This document shows positions 42,561-54,688 of a stretch of DNA of 64,000 nucleotides, one piece after another. The translations under genes and the position numbers were made by a program. The notes under the pieces were generated by a model, which made no database searches, was not told the DNA's origin, and saw nothing but the letters and a program-made list of their open reading frames with translations. The DNA comes from Prillingera fragicola (Eukaryota > Basidiomycota > Tremellomycetes > Trichosporonales > Trichosporonaceae): contig BEDY01000005.1 in NCBI GenBank assembly GCA_002335605.1, positions 1,426,001 through 1,490,000 of the forward strand, in the 5' to 3' direction. Within the stretch, counting starts at the first letter, position 1, and every line of letters starts with the position of its first letter.

Positions 42561-45537
42561 CTAATCAACCTCCATGACCTCGCCACCGAGAACGCCGCCG
42601 TCCATCTCGCTAATGGTGTAATCCAGAATATAGCTCTCCTGGACCAAGCGGTCCACGCGCGCCATGTGCCTCTGGGAGTAGGGAATCAACCCGTCCAGCA
42701 ACTCGCGCATGGCGATCGGCGCAGCGACAGCCTTGGCCGCAGCCTTTTTGGCCTTTTTGGCCGCCTCGTCCTCGTCCTCACTCTCGTCGTCGTCCGACTC
42801 GTCCTCGGGCTTGGTCTTGCGATGCACAGTCTCGAACGCACCCATGATCTCGTCTGGCGTCTTGAGCTGGAAGATGCCAAACAGCAACGCCTGCGCAACG
42901 GGGGCCGTCTTGGCGTTGGCATTCCAGTCCCTCACATGCTTGAGCAAGCGCACAAGGTCGAGATCGCTCAGCTGGCCGAGAACAGTGTCAATCTCCGGCG
43001 ACCCGCTGCCGCCAGACACGCCTGCGTCCCACCGTGCGTCGCCCGCAATGGCATCCTCGTCCTCGTCCTCTGGCAAGCCAGCCGACGCAGCGAGCACAGT
43101 CTTGAACAGGCTCAACAACCGCCCAGGCTGGGACATGGCGAGCGCAAGCGTAATGGCCTTTTTGTAGTCCTTGACCGCGACATAGTTGTTAAAGTCCTGC
43201 TCGCTCTGCACAGCGGCAATGAGCTTGGCATTCTTCTCGTCCTGCTCGGCAACACTGCTGTCCTCCCAGAAGACGGCACTCGAGTCCGCGCCAGCAGACA
43301 ACAGCGTCTGCTCATCCGGTGCAATAGCTAGTGCCCAGACCTTGTCCTCGTGGCCGTCGAGTGTTGCCGCACACTCCTCGTCGCGAATGTTCCAGATCTT
43401 GACCAGACCGTCGCTGGCCGAGGACGCGAGCTGCTTGCCCTGCGTCATAAAGTCCACTCGGAGGACAGAGTTGGTGTGTCCTTCAAAGGTCTTGAGACAA
43501 GTAAAGTCGTCCAGGTTCCACAGCTTGATCGTCCTGTCAGCGGCACCGGAAGCGACAATCCTGTCGTTCTTGCTGAACCGCACACTCCACACACCACGAC
43601 GGTGGCCCTTGCAAGTGCCAATGTGCTTGATCGCACCACTCGCGCCGGCTCCACCAGTGCCGAGGGCAAAGTCAATTTCAAAGACCTTGACGAGCTTGTC
43701 CTGGGATCCAGTGACGAGGAAACGGTCATTGGGAGCCAGGTCGAGAGCGTTGATGTCCTTTTCAGCGACGCGGAGGGTGGCAAGCGAGCGTGCTTTGAGG
43801 ATCTCGCCATCGTCGTCGCTGTCGTCCGAGGCCGCATCGTCGCCGCCGCTCAGGTCGAGCGAACTAAGGTCCCACATCTTGACGGTACGGTCCTGACTGG
43901 CAGTAAAGAGGAAGCGGCCCTTGCCCTCAGTCTTGCGAGAGAGTGCGACGGCACCGACAGCCTCGGCGTGACCTTCGCACACGGCGACACACTTCCATCC
44001 ACTCGCCCCACGGCTAGGCACCCACACGCGAGCCGTCCGGTCCTTGGAGCCAGTGACGAGAACGCGGCCATCGGGGCTGCGGTCAAGACAAAGAACCATG
44101 TCCTTGTGGCCTGAAAGCAAGCGGGCATCAAAGGTGGACGTAGAGTAGATGCGGACGAGCGAAGAGTTGACTGCCAATGCGACATGCGACTGGGTTGCGC
44201 TGCCGTCGTGAGAGAGAAAGGTCGCGTCGACAATGTCGTCGTTGAAACCCACGATCTGGCGTGCGGGAGAGAGAGTAGCGAGGGAGTGGAAGATGATGTT
44301 CTGGTCGGCGTGCACGGAGACCAGTGCGGCCGAGCTCGAGTCGTAGCTGGAATATTAGCACATGTACACGTTGGTGTCACTTACATGAGCGAGACAACAC
44401 CGTGCTGCTCATCTTCATCGTCGGCCGCCTCATCGACACCCTCCACACCAACCATGGCCGCCACCTCGGTCGCCTTGAGCACATCCCAGACACGCACAGC
44501 GCCGCCGTCACCGCCAGTGTAGCACAACAGCCGTCCCTCAGCAACACCCTGCACCCGTGCGCCGTCGGGCAACAGACCCAGTGCTTCGACCTGCTCATTC
44601 GCCAGCAGTGTCTGCACAACCTTGGGTTGCGCAGCCTTGCCCTTCTTGCCCTCTGCGCTTCCAAGGTCCCACACCAGCACAACCTTGTCACGACCACCGG
44701 TGAGTGCCCAGCGTCCGTCCTCGCTCACAGCAATACCACGGACAACACTGACGTGCCCGTCGAGGACAGCCTTGGGCTTGGCTGCGCTTCCACCTGCACC
44801 ACTGCCGACGACCACACGCGATGTGGCATCGCGCAAGTCGTACACGCGCACCTTTGTGTCGGTGCTTCCGGTCCACAGCTCCATGCGCTGCCTCTCCTCG
44901 CCCTTGGCCATGGTGGGGAAGGAGAAGTGGAGGGCCGAGACAGGTCCACCGTGGCCACGGAACATGTGGGTGACATATCCGCCGGCGAGGTCCCAGACCT
45001 TGACGATACCGTCCGAGGAACCCGTCGCGAGGAGAGTATTGTCGGGAGATACAGCGGCCATGAGAATGGGAGCGTTGGCCGCGCGGGGCAGTGCGCGGGT
45101 GTACTGCAAAGCGGGAGCCTTCGCGCCTGGTGCAATGGTGGGGACTTCGGCGGGGAGGGGGTAGTAGCGGACCGTGTTGCTCTGGTGCGCAGTGATGAGG
45201 GTGGGAGGAGTGGTGTGGTACGACAGGACCAGCGCAGTAATGGGTGTCGTGTCCTAAGGACGTCAGTAGAGCTCTCCAACGTTGCTGTAGCAACTCACGC
45301 CTTTTATCCTTGCGACGCTGCGGCCTGTGCGGACCTCGGTGACGAGCACCTCCTCGCTCATGGTGGTGACGAGCCACTCGCCATCACGGGTCAGCTGGAC
45401 TGGACCGCCAGTGTAAATGGGGTGGATAGATGTGGGCGACGCGCGGAAGCTGCCTGTCAGTGCGTGCAGCTGGGGAGCACTTGTCAACATTTGACGTACC
45501 TCGTCTTGAAGTCGCGTTTTGATGAAGAGCCATTCAT
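42561..45537 (-). CDS. UTP13: U3 snoRNP / SSU processome WD-repeat protein Utp13
   Basis: Four minus-strand exons (45537-45500, 45449-45299, 45253-44385, 44346-42561) give 947 residues. About a dozen WD repeats form two beta-propellers, with typical units such as LLATGSSDGIVKVWDLAGG, LFTASQDRTVKMWDL, FLVTGSQDKLVKVFEIDF and IVASGAADRTIKLWNLDDF. The first junction restores FKTSF followed by a HPIYTGGPVQL segment, as at the start of the Utp13/TBL3 family. The C-terminal helical domain holds RDWNANAKTAPVAQALLFGI and LVQESYILDYTISEMDG, both Utp13-like. It belongs to the UTP-B subcomplex that processes pre-18S rRNA in the nucleolus. An acidic insert (DESDDDESEDEDEAAKKAKK) makes it longer than the yeast protein. 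It shares a 394-bp promoter with the SCY1-family gene. Confidence 0.9.
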
Positions 45538-45931
45538 CGTGCGGCGTTTAGAGTCCTGGAGTTCCAGGAGAGTAAAAGAAAGTTTACCCTTGTGGCCGTC
45601 TTGCTGTTCTGCAGGTCGTAGATGACAGTGAGGACCTGTTGCTTTGGCTGGAGAGTGAGGTATGAGCTCGAGATGCCGTGCAGGTGGACGAAGATCTCGT
45701 CGAAGTTTACAATTTAATATGGTGGGAGTAATTAAGTGTGCCTGAACACGTGCGTCATTCTCCCACGGTGAGCCCTCCCCTCCACCACAGCTAAGGGCCC
45801 ATTGCTGTGGATGCTCGACGCGATGCACACAATCTCACTGCTATCAACCCTACTACACCCCCACCAACAGCGACAACAGACACGCAGAGGGGGGTAACAC
45901 CGACGTAGCCTTAGTCCTTACCTTGCCCACT
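45538..45931. promoter_or_regulatory. Divergent promoter between UTP13 and the SCY1-family gene
   Basis: These 394 bp lie between two start codons on opposite strands and must contain both promoters. No specific factor site was identified. The right end is C/A-rich. Confidence 0.5.
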
Positions 45932-48727
45932 ATGCTCGCCAACGTTGCATCAAACCTCTTTGGCAAGTCGTCCACCCTCTCGGCATATACCTTGCATTCA
46001 GCAGGTCCATCGCCAGCGGCGTCGTCGACAAACCTCTCGGCACACGGCGGTACAGCTTCGGGGCGTGCATCACCCGCGCCAAGTCGTGCACGCAGCTTTA
46101 ATGTTGGGCTCTGGAAGGTCGTCTCTGCTACGCACAAGACTACCAACAAGGACGTCAGCGTCTGGGTGTTTGAGAAGCGCGTGCTTGATGGCGTGCGCAA
46201 TGGGCGAGAGCATGTGATTGAGCAGCTCAAGAAGGAGGTAAGTGTCGTGGGAGCTGGCCCTGTTGACAATGCAGGCACAATCGCTGTCCCGCCTGCGCCA
46301 TCCAGATATCCTGCACATGGTCGAGCCACTCGACGAGTCGCGCACCGAGCTCACATTCGTGACCGAGACGGTCACTGCGTCACTTGGCAACATTCTTGCC
46401 GCAGCCAAAAAAGGACGGAGCGGCACGGACGTCGAGGTTGACCTTGACGAGGTGGAAATCCAAAAGGGAACGCTCCAGATCGCGAAGGGGTTGGCCTTCA
46501 TCCACCAGCAGGCGAAGAGCGTGCACTTGAATCTCAACCCGGACGCGATTCTTGTCAACGCCAAGGGAGATTGGAAGCTTTCGGGCTTGAATCTTATCAC
46601 ACCGCTGCAGCAGCCAGACGGGACAGCGACCAAGTACCAGTTTCCGGAGATCGACACGCGACTGCCTCCACAGGTGCAGTGGAAGCTCGACTACCTTGCA
46701 CCTGAATACGCTGTAGACTCGCAGCTCTTGCCGGCAAATGACCTGTACTCGCTCGGATGTGTTCTCTACGCTGTCCACATGGCAGGACGACCGCCATTCA
46801 ACAACAGGGGCTCGTTGCATACCCTGCGCGAGAACGCCGATGGTCCGCTGGTGAGGCGAGAGTACACACGAGGACCGAAATGGGAGCGGGCCAGCAATGA
46901 GCTTAAAGACCTTCTTCCCCGCCTCCTCACTCGCCAGGCAAACGGCCGCACTTCCCTCCAATCTCTCTCTTCGCACCCTTTCTTCTCCTCCCTCGCCATC
47001 TCCACCCTCAACTTTCTCGACCCCACCACCTTTGCCTCAAAACCGCGCGAGGAGAAGGCGACATTCCTGCGCGGTCTCGTGCGTGTCTTGCCCAACTTTT
47101 CTGAGCGCCTGAAAAAGGGCAAGATTCTGCTCTCGCTGCTCGAGGAGATGAAGGACTCGTACCTATTGCCATTTCTTCTACCCAACGTGTTTGAAATCTG
47201 CAAGAGCCTCGACAAGGACGAGTTCAAGGCGGTTCTACCGAAGCTGCAGCCACTGTTTGCGCTCAAGGAGCCTCCGCAGAATATGATCACTCTGCTGGAC
47301 AACTTGGCGCTGTTTGAGGAAAAGACGGCGCCTGCCGTGTTCCGAGAGAGTGAGTCTGGCTCCGTGCGCGGTAACTAATTGCAGACGTGATGCCGCTCAT
47401 TTACAACTCGCTTGAGAGCGAGCATTTGCCCGTGCAGGAGCGCGTCCTTAAGCTTGTTCCTCATCTCTGCGAAATCCTCGACTATGGCACCGTTCAAAAC
47501 GTCCTACTCGTCAAGATTGCGATAGTCTTCACCCGCACGCGCATATTAACCGTCAAGGTCCAGACGCTCGACTGTTTCCGCGCAATGGTGTCGACGTTGG
47601 ACGCAACGACCCTCACCACAAAACTTGTGCCCTTACTCTCCAAAATCAAGACCAAGGAACCTTCGGTCATGCTGGCGACGTTGTCGGTGCACGAGGCAAT
47701 GGGTCAGAAAGTCAGTCTGGAAGCCATCGCGACCCTGGTCCTCCCGCAACTCTGGGCAATGTCCATGGGCCCGCTTCTGAACACGGATCAGTTCACTCGT
47801 TTCATGGAAGTGATAAAGACCCTCGGCGCTCGTGTCGAGGCAGAGCACAGCAAACATCTCCGCGAGGTCCGCAAGATTGAGGAGCAGACCTCTGGTTTTG
47901 GAAACGGAGGCGCGCCCAACCCTTTCGAGCTCAACGCCACTACCGGCGAAGTTGATTTCGAGTCACTGGTCAAGGGTCAATCTGCCCCTGCTCCTGCCGC
48001 TGCTGCGTCATCGTCAGCGATGCCATGGGACGACGGCTGGGACGATCTGGACCCCGCCGCCAACTCAATGACTTCTTCCTTCCCCGGCCTTTCCATCTCG
48101 CCAACCCCTTCCTCACCCCCTCGCCAGACAAGGCCAGCAATGAGCAACACGTCCAACTTTAACACCATCATGACATCCTCCTCAGCCCCACCCACTAGGC
48201 AGCCGAGCTTTGGTGCTCCCCTGCAGCCGACAACGTCCAATCGGACGGCGAGCTATGGCGCACCTCTCCCGCCGCAGGTATCTGGCAACTCGGGCATGAA
48301 CATGGGTAGCGGGATGTCCTCTGGCGGTGGAGCAAACTACAACCTCAGCCTCTCACCTCAGGCACCAGCCCCAAAGCCCCAGCAGACTTATGGCGCACCA
48401 CTGCAGCCCCAACGTTCACCACCCAACTATGGTGGCCTTCCAAGCATGGGCAGCAGCATGGGCGGCATGAGCGGGGTCATGAACAGCACGGGCAACGGCA
48501 GCAGCATGATGGGCATGATGAGCCTACCTCCAGCACTCCCGGCCCCCTCGTCCGCGCCTGCACCGCAGCAGCACGCAGCAATGGCACCAGCACTGGCGCC
48601 AGCGCAGGCCAAGGCGCCGCCGGGCTGGGCATCGGGCGTCATGCAGCCTACCCAGGCGCCGAAGCCTGCTTGGGGGGCTGCGCAGGCCAAGTCTGCTGAT
48701 TGGGGGGACTTTGATCCCTTGAAGTAA
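45932..48727 (+). CDS. SCY1: SCY1-family pseudokinase (SCYL2-like)
   Basis: Exons 45932-46237, 46275-47349 and 47385-48727 encode 907 residues. A kinase-like domain spans about 60-370, but the catalytic motifs are degraded: HLNLNPDAILVN stands in place of HRDLxxxN and KLSGLNL in place of the DFG segment, so it is a pseudokinase. Next comes a HEAT-like region (residues 400-650) with LLDNLALFEEKTAPAVFREN and LIYNSLESEHLPVQERVLKL, diagnostic of SCYL2/Scy1. The tail is disordered and Gly/Met/Pro/Gln-rich, with an NPF motif (GAPNPFEL) and the end DWGDFDPLK, short linear motifs of the type that bind clathrin-adaptor partners. Members act in Golgi-endosome vesicle traffic. The family start VASNLFGKSS is present. 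Confidence 0.9.
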
Positions 48728-48859
48728 GCCAGACGGAGGTGTTGGGGTGGAGCATAGATGCGCCAGTGTAGTTGAGTCCAGGGCTTGGGTTGTTCTGGCA
48801 GGCATGGTAATGATGATATGCATTGGCACGACGGCCTAGTGATGTATGCCTCCTCTGTA

Positions 48860-50559
48860 CTACGCAGAAGCAGTCTCGGCCGCCGCCTTGGTCGCAAGCG
48901 CAGCAGCATACGCTTCCTCCTCTTCAGCAAGCTCGCTCTCCATAGCCTCCTCTTCCTCTCCCTCCTTCGTCTCTTCCCCTGCTACATCCCCAGGAATCTC
49001 ACTGACAAGATGCACCTTGTCCTCCTCTTTCGCCCCAACCTCGACGACGCAGTTACGCTCCTTTTCCGCCTCGGCGGCCTGTCCCGGCCGCACCTCGACA
49101 TCACGCAGCATGTCGTTGGCGCACAGAAAGCGGATCGTCTGTGTCAACTGGCTCAAGGTGCTTTCAATAGGGTTTGCCAGCAGCTAAGACTAATCAGCAT
49201 GGGAATGATTTACAAAGACTTACAGCACCAAGCATGCTCGGCCGCGCGAAGGGGTTGGCACGTTTCTGTACCGGTTCCCGAGGCGCTTTGGGCTTTCGCG
49301 GGCCCCTCTCCGCCTCGGCACCCTTATCGGCGCCATCGGGACCCGCGGCGTGCCGAAACTTGCACTTGTTACCGTGCTTGCACCGGCCGTTGCGCGCAAA
49401 GAACTTGCACAGCGGGCGGGTATCCAGTGGCGCGGCGGGGGCGGCGGGGTTGGCCGGCGAAGACTCCTGGTCCGAGTCCGAGTCGCTTTCGCTGTCGCTC
49501 GAGTCCAAGGATGAGTCGCTCGAGCTCGAAGACGCCGAGGTTGAAGAGTCGTAGCCGACAAGTCCAGACGCAGGTGCAGCTGGCGGGGCTGCAGTGACGG
49601 GCATGCCGTTCGCGCCAGTAGCAGCCGCCTCACCCTCGCGCCTTGGCCGCTCGGCGCGCTCAACACCACCACCTCGCCCTCCCCGTCCGCGACCGCGTCC
49701 CCGGCCCCTATCCCCCCTACCACGCCCGCCGCCGCGGTCCTCACGCTCCGGCCCCGGCTCCCTCCCCCAGTCCTCGGCCGCGCGCGCAGGATCCGCCGGT
49801 CGTTTCCGCTTATGCGGGTTCTCGCCCCTCGCAATCGCGGCAGCGTCCTCGGCGTCCTAACTGTTAGCTCCGATTGCAGTTGAAGCGTACCTTTTCAGCA
49901 ACACGCTTCTGCGTAGGCCACTTTGCCCTCCGTTCGGCAATCCACTTGGCAACCTCCTCTTCCGTATCCAGCTTGATGCTCGTACCCTGGATCGCAGGTG
50001 GGGGGCCTCCGCGGCGTGCAAACGCTTCCTCTTCCGCGGACCGCTCAACAGGCTTACCGTTGGGGAACATTAGGTGTCGATCACCTTCGTGCGTCTCGAC
50101 CACGTCGCCGGGGCCAGTGAACGTGCACCCGGGATGGGAGCAGTTGCGCCATGGCTTGCTGCCTGGTGCCGTGGGTGGGGGGCGGGGGCGTGCTGCTACT
50201 GGTGCTGGTGCTGGTGCCTGTGCTGCCGGAGAGTCTACTGGCACGGACGGGTCGTAGGTCGACGAGTAAGAGTACCCCTCGGCAGTCGCGGCTTGGTATC
50301 CACCGTTGTACGGGTATGACTGGGTGGCGTAGGGATAGGCGCCGTATCCGCCGTAGCCGCCGGAGGGAAGAGAGTTGTAGCTTGGATAGTTGCCGGGATA
50401 CTGCTGTCCGTACTGCGGGTAGGCGGCATAGGGGTAGCCATGCACTGGCTGCTGCTGCTGCTGCTGCTGCTGGTAGGGTTGTGGTGGACGACTGGGACCT
50501 GCGGCGTTGGCTGCTGCTGTTGGGCGGGCGGGGAGGGAGTGATGAGTTGGTGGTGCCAT
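48860..50559 (-). CDS. NUFIP1-like box C/D snoRNP assembly factor with CCCH zinc finger
   Basis: Minus-strand exons 50559-49891, 49856-49224 and 49183-48860 give 541 residues. The first 130 residues are Gln/Pro/Tyr-rich with an 8-Gln run. A C2H2-like element follows (CSHPGCTFTGPGDVVETHEG, then DRHLMFPNG). The NUFIP1 core is GTSIKLDTEEEVAKWIAERR plus AKWPTQKRVAEK. In the family this segment binds Snu13/15.5K and NOP-assembly partners. After an Arg/Gly region comes a CCCH finger, LCKFFARNGRCKHGNKCKFRH. The acidic C-terminus starts LLANPIESTLSQLTQTIRFL, a helix common in fungal members. Both joins are in frame. The role is inferred from the family: nuclear assembly of C/D snoRNPs with R2TP. Coa6 is divergent, 308 bp away. 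Confidence 0.8.
50449..50472 (-). repeat. (CAG)8 run encoding polyglutamine
   Basis: Eight uninterrupted CAG codons (read on the minus strand) in the first exon of the NUFIP1-like gene; likely length-variable between strains. Confidence 0.85.
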
Positions 50560-50867
50560 TTTGAGCTACTTCTCGAGCCTCTGTAGACTGCGCAGGAGTC
50601 GTTGAGAGGAGTTGCCAGAGAGTACAGACCGACGAGTGATTGTTGATGTCACTGTAGCAACTTTTGAGTGGTGGGTGGTGGCAACTTTCCCACAGTGGGA
50701 TTTGTCCTGAACTTTCCCACGGTCGTACACGCTGTATTGAACATAACGAGTGCGATCTCGAGACAAAGTCAACCACCACCTTGTACTCTTCCCATCAACA
50801 ATCGCCACCTGAGCTCCCTCAGCGCACCACCCCTCCTCCCAAACATACCCCAGTGCGATATCCAACA
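50560..50867. promoter_or_regulatory. Divergent promoter between NUFIP1-like gene and COA6
   Basis: 308 bp between two starts. A short motif is repeated within it: aactttcccac at about 50685 and again at about 50711. A related form, caacttttgag, occurs near 50659. These could be a shared factor site. Confidence 0.45.
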
Positions 50868-51449
50868 ATGGTATTCGGCTTCGGCACCTCCTCACCCCAA
50901 TCAACCGACCAGCCCGCGGCGCCGACAAGGGAACAGCGCGCCAAATGCTGGGCGACTCGGGACGCCTTCTTTGCCTGCCTCGACAAGAACGGGATCACGC
51001 AGCCCGACGACGGCGAGCTGGGCGACAAGAAGGGCGTGTGCAAGGCTTTGAGGGACGAGTATGAGGGAAGCTGTGGAAAGAGTTGGGTTAGTGGTTTCAT
51101 TTTTGTGGCTGAAAATGTGGAGGGCCGGCGACGATGGCGGGGCGTGTCGTTGCGCATGTCGAGGAACGACGAAGCCGCAGGGAATGGCCAGAGGGGAGAG
51201 AACAGTGCAGTCTGTGATTAAAGCGGATAGCGAGTGGTCGTCTGCCGTTCCATTGGCAACCTCCGCCCCGCTCTGTCTCCCACTCGAGTCTCGTCGCCAT
51301 CAGCCATCGCCTTGCCACCCCCCTGTCCGAAGACACCATAACTGACTCCCCAGATTGACTACTTTAACAAGCGCCGTATCCTGGAAGCCCGCCAGGCCGC
51401 CACTCTCGCCGCAGCAGCTAAGCAGCGCGAGGAGGCTGCCAAGCGATGA
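50868..51449 (+). CDS. COA6: Cytochrome c oxidase assembly factor 6
   Basis: Exons 50868-51086 and 51354-51449 encode 104 residues. The CHCH-type fold is marked by REQRAKCWATRDAFFACLDK (a CX9C) and GVCKALRDEYEGSCGKSW (a CX10C). This CX9C/CX10C combination is specific to Coa6. After the intron come IDYFNKRRILEARQ and an Ala/Glu/Lys tail. Coa6 is an intermembrane-space protein involved in copper delivery to Cox2 during complex IV assembly. The 267-nt intron falls between the Trp and Ile of SWIDYF, restoring a conserved segment. It is longer than most introns here. Confidence 0.9.
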
Positions 51450-51718
51450 TGCGTGTCAGCCTCCCGCGACCCTCTGTCTGGGTGATGGAGTTGTCAGAGC
51501 AGCGCAGCCGCTGTTCTGATTTGACGGAAACAGTAGACCCAGTTGGGCACACACCGCTCAGCTACACAACATGTATCTCATATGAACCACTCACGACAGC
51601 CCAGGGTGGGCTTGTGCGAGCTAGCTCGACATAACGATCAAGGAACGACACCTCCCCCCAGAGGAAGGCGCTATGCTGGCCATGGAATGCTAATGTACTA
51701 CTGCCCCCGGTACAGGAG

Positions 51719-52995
51719 CTACTTGAGAAGCTCCTCGATGACCGTGTTCTCGTTGATGTTGGAGACGTTGTTACCGCGATAGTTGAGGCGTTTGAGGGTT
51801 GAAATCTGGTCTGTCAGCGAAGCTCTTCCATACCCGTAGCTTTCAGCTGGAGCAGAAAGTGGGACACCACGGCAGCTGCGCGTTCTCTGCAACTCACAAC
51901 AGTAGGCCTGTCGAACCCCATGTCCGTAAATTTGACGACACTCTCCTCGGTCAGCCCGGCCATTTCCGCATCGGTAGCGTTGCCGTCCTTGGCGCGCCGC
52001 TTGGCTGGTGCCTGCGCATAGGCTTGGGCCCAGTGCTTGGCGGTTGCGTTGAATGACTCGCGCGAGGTGAGGAAGTGCTTTGCGACTGAAGGTGTTAGCC
52101 TTGTGGTGCGACGGCGAGGGCTGCCGCTGGCAGAGGAAGGGCTCACCCTCAGCATCCTGCGGGTCACTTGGTTCCGGGCTGCACAGCAACGACTGGAGCG
52201 AGATGAGCGTCGACTTGAGGGTGAGAACCTGTTCGTCAGCATGAGGTGACGCCTGCACGTTGCGCAACGGACCGGTGACCACTTGTCCTTCAAAATGTCG
52301 AGACAGATTGCTCCCTGACCCGTCAGTGTTGTTCACGCTTTCAAAAGCTACTCACACTTGCAGACGAGACATTGGGGTCTTGCGCGGTCAGCACAAGCAA
52401 CTAAGCAGCGATCGGGGGAACTCACGGTACACCTTCCTGCGGCAGTCAGCTCCAGCTTCACACTGCATGCGAAACACTCACGTAATAAACTTCATCTTGA
52501 CAGGCTCAAATGGGTAGGCATCAGGAATAACAATGTCCACCTCGTAGTATCCGCCCTCGTATGGCGTGTCCCCCTGCGGGTCGGTGTCAGTACGTTCGAG
52601 CGTGAGGTCCCAGCAGCCCAAAAACAGAGGCACAATGGAAGGGGAGACGTACTGGTCCGGGGAAAGATCCGATGAGATGAAAGGGATTCTCGTCGACGAC
52701 TGAGGTGTTAGAGGCTGCATCGCGATGGGGCGCCAAGAGTTGGCTATGTGGAGGGGAAGGCGGTGGGCGCGGCAAGCGCTGAGCTAGCGATGCTGAGCTA
52801 CTGAGCTCTCCATCGCCTCCCACCATCTACACGTAAATCCTCTCAAAGACTGTGTTACGCACGTTCGATGGATATCTGCGACAACTTGTCCTGCTGACAC
52901 GCTGACTGATCAGCTCTGTTGCTCGCACGACGACAGCTGTCACAGAACGTACCTTTGATTTCCTTTTGGAGTCGCTTGAGCCGTGCGTCTGACAT
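51719..52995 (-). CDS. UBC1: Ubiquitin-conjugating enzyme E2 with C-terminal UBA domain (Ubc1/UBE2K type), ten exons
   Basis: Minus-strand exons 52995-52953, 52901-52863, 52699-52653, 52573-52482, 52436-52426, 52378-52356, 52314-52273, 52228-52147, 52085-51898 and 51805-51719 give 217 residues. Every junction is in frame and rebuilds the E2 fold: GDTPYEGGYYEVDIVIPDAY, FITKVYHPN, then GAICLDIL with the active-site Cys, followed by DKWSPVLTLKSTLISLQSLL and SPEPSDPQDAEVAKHF. A UBA domain ends the protein (FTDMGFDRPTVISTLKRLNY). Such E2s extend Lys48-linked chains for proteasomal degradation. Exon 5 is only 11 nt, and the donor after exon 7 is gtccgt, which is unusual. Trm10 is divergent, 265 bp away. 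Confidence 0.88.
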
Positions 52996-53260
52996 TATGA
53001 GATGTCTGTGCTGTGGTATAACCCTTCTGGTGTAAGAGTCTAAAGTGTATCCCAAAGGGAAGGAGAGATGAGAATGGACGACGATGAGAAAGAGAGGACG
53101 AGGGAGATGGATTGTTGCCACCTACCACCATCGATTCCGAGCCAGCGGAAGCAGATAGGATGTGCCTGAATGGTGTTCACCGTGGGAAACCTGTCATCCA
53201 TCTCCTAGTGAACTATCCACCATTTCTCGACTTTTGAAGTATCATCAACAACATTCGACG

Positions 53261-54688
53261 ATGGCAAACACAGCGGACATACCAGCCACAGTGGGAGAAC
53301 CGCAGACAGTCCCACAGCTGGAAGAGGTCTCTGTTGAGGCCACAGCCGTAGCAGGCCCCTCCACGGACCCCTCCACCCCAGCCGAGCCAGCAACTCCTGT
53401 CCCCTTGGACGAGTTCGGCAACCCTCTCTCCAAGAAGGCGCAGAAGCGGCTCGCCAAGCGTGTACGTCTTTAGCTCTTGAGACACAATCATACTGATACC
53501 TAGGCACGCCTGGACGAGCACAAGCTGGAAAAACGCGCAGCCGAACGCAGCCGCCGCCGTGACCGCCAAAGCTTCCTCTCGAAGGGCTATGCCGCCGGCA
53601 CGCTGTCAGCCGACGACGCGGCATTGTTCGAGAAGCAGCGTTCACTCAAGCGCCAGCGTAAGGCGGCGTCAAAGGGCACGGACGCGAAGAATGTCTGGCC
53701 GGGAGGTGTCGTCGTCGACCTCGGGTTCGACAACCTCATGACCGAGCAGGAAATCACCTCGATGGCCGGCCAGGTCAGCTACGTCTACTCTTCGAACCGC
53801 ACCGCTCCGAGGCCGTTCAGCGCCGTGGTGTGCACCGAGATTGGACCGGGTCCGAGCCCGCGGTTGTGGGAGAAACTCGCCAAAGCGCACTGGTGGAAGT
53901 GGAACAGGATGCACTTCTGGGCCGAGGGTGTTGACGTACTGGCCAAGCAGCTCGGCGCACCCGAGGGTGATGCCCCTGCACAGGTAGCGGAGGAGACGCA
54001 GTCGTTGCCAGAGGGGATCGACGACACGGACGTGCAGGCTATTGCCGGATACCTCACAGGTCCCAATCTACCGGCCACAATGCCTGCCACCCACAAGCTG
54101 GTGTACCTCTCTGCCGATGCCGAGGAGGAGCTCACAACCTTGAGCGAGGATGAGGTCTATGTTATCGGTGGTATCGTGGACCGGAATAGGCACAAGGTGA
54201 GTGTGATCGAGCGTGCAAGTGGGCTGTTGAGAAGATTAAGCTGACGCTGAGCAGATGTTGTGCCAGAACAAGGCAGACGGCCTCAACATCCGGACGGCAA
54301 GGTTGCCGATTGGGACATTCATCGCCAACTTGCCGACACGCAAGGTCCTTACTGTGAACCAGGTGTGTATCACACACACGGAGTAGGCTGCCAGGGAAGG
54401 ATACTGACAGCGACCCAGGTCTTTGACATTCTGGTCCAATACATTGCCTTGCAAGACTGGGCAGCCGCGTTTGAAGCAGTCATTCCGCAGCGAAAGTACT
54501 TCGAGGGCAAGATTAAGAAGAATGCCGCGAATAAGGCTAGGAAGAAGGCGGGTGCGGAGGGCGAGGAGGAGGAGGGAGCTGAGGAGGATGAGGAAGAGGG
54601 CATGAACGCTCCCGGACACGAGACGCGGGTTGAGAATGGGTTGGATATGGAGGTAGATGACGACGAGGAGGCGGCCATGAACGCTTAG
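53261..54688 (+). CDS. TRM10: tRNA (guanine(9)-N1)-methyltransferase
   Basis: Exons 53261-53461, 53504-54196, 54255-54362 and 54419-54688 encode 423 residues. A basic helical N-terminus (SKKAQKRLAKRARLDEHKLE) precedes the SPOUT domain. Its Trm10 motifs are VVVDLGFDNLMTEQEI, QVSYVYSSNRTAPRPF, KLVYLSADAEEELTTL, EVYVIGGIVDRNRHK, ADGLNIRTARLPIGTFI and VFDILVQYIALQDWAAAFE. It methylates G9 of tRNAs using S-adenosylmethionine. The C-terminus has an acidic extension. Exons are whole codons throughout. Confidence 0.93.

Noticed and set aside
42931..43331. Extension of a plus-strand protein (41931-43331) across the end of UTP13
   Set aside because: The frame is open only because it is antisense to UTP13; the cysteine-rich gene ends at 42469 in another frame.
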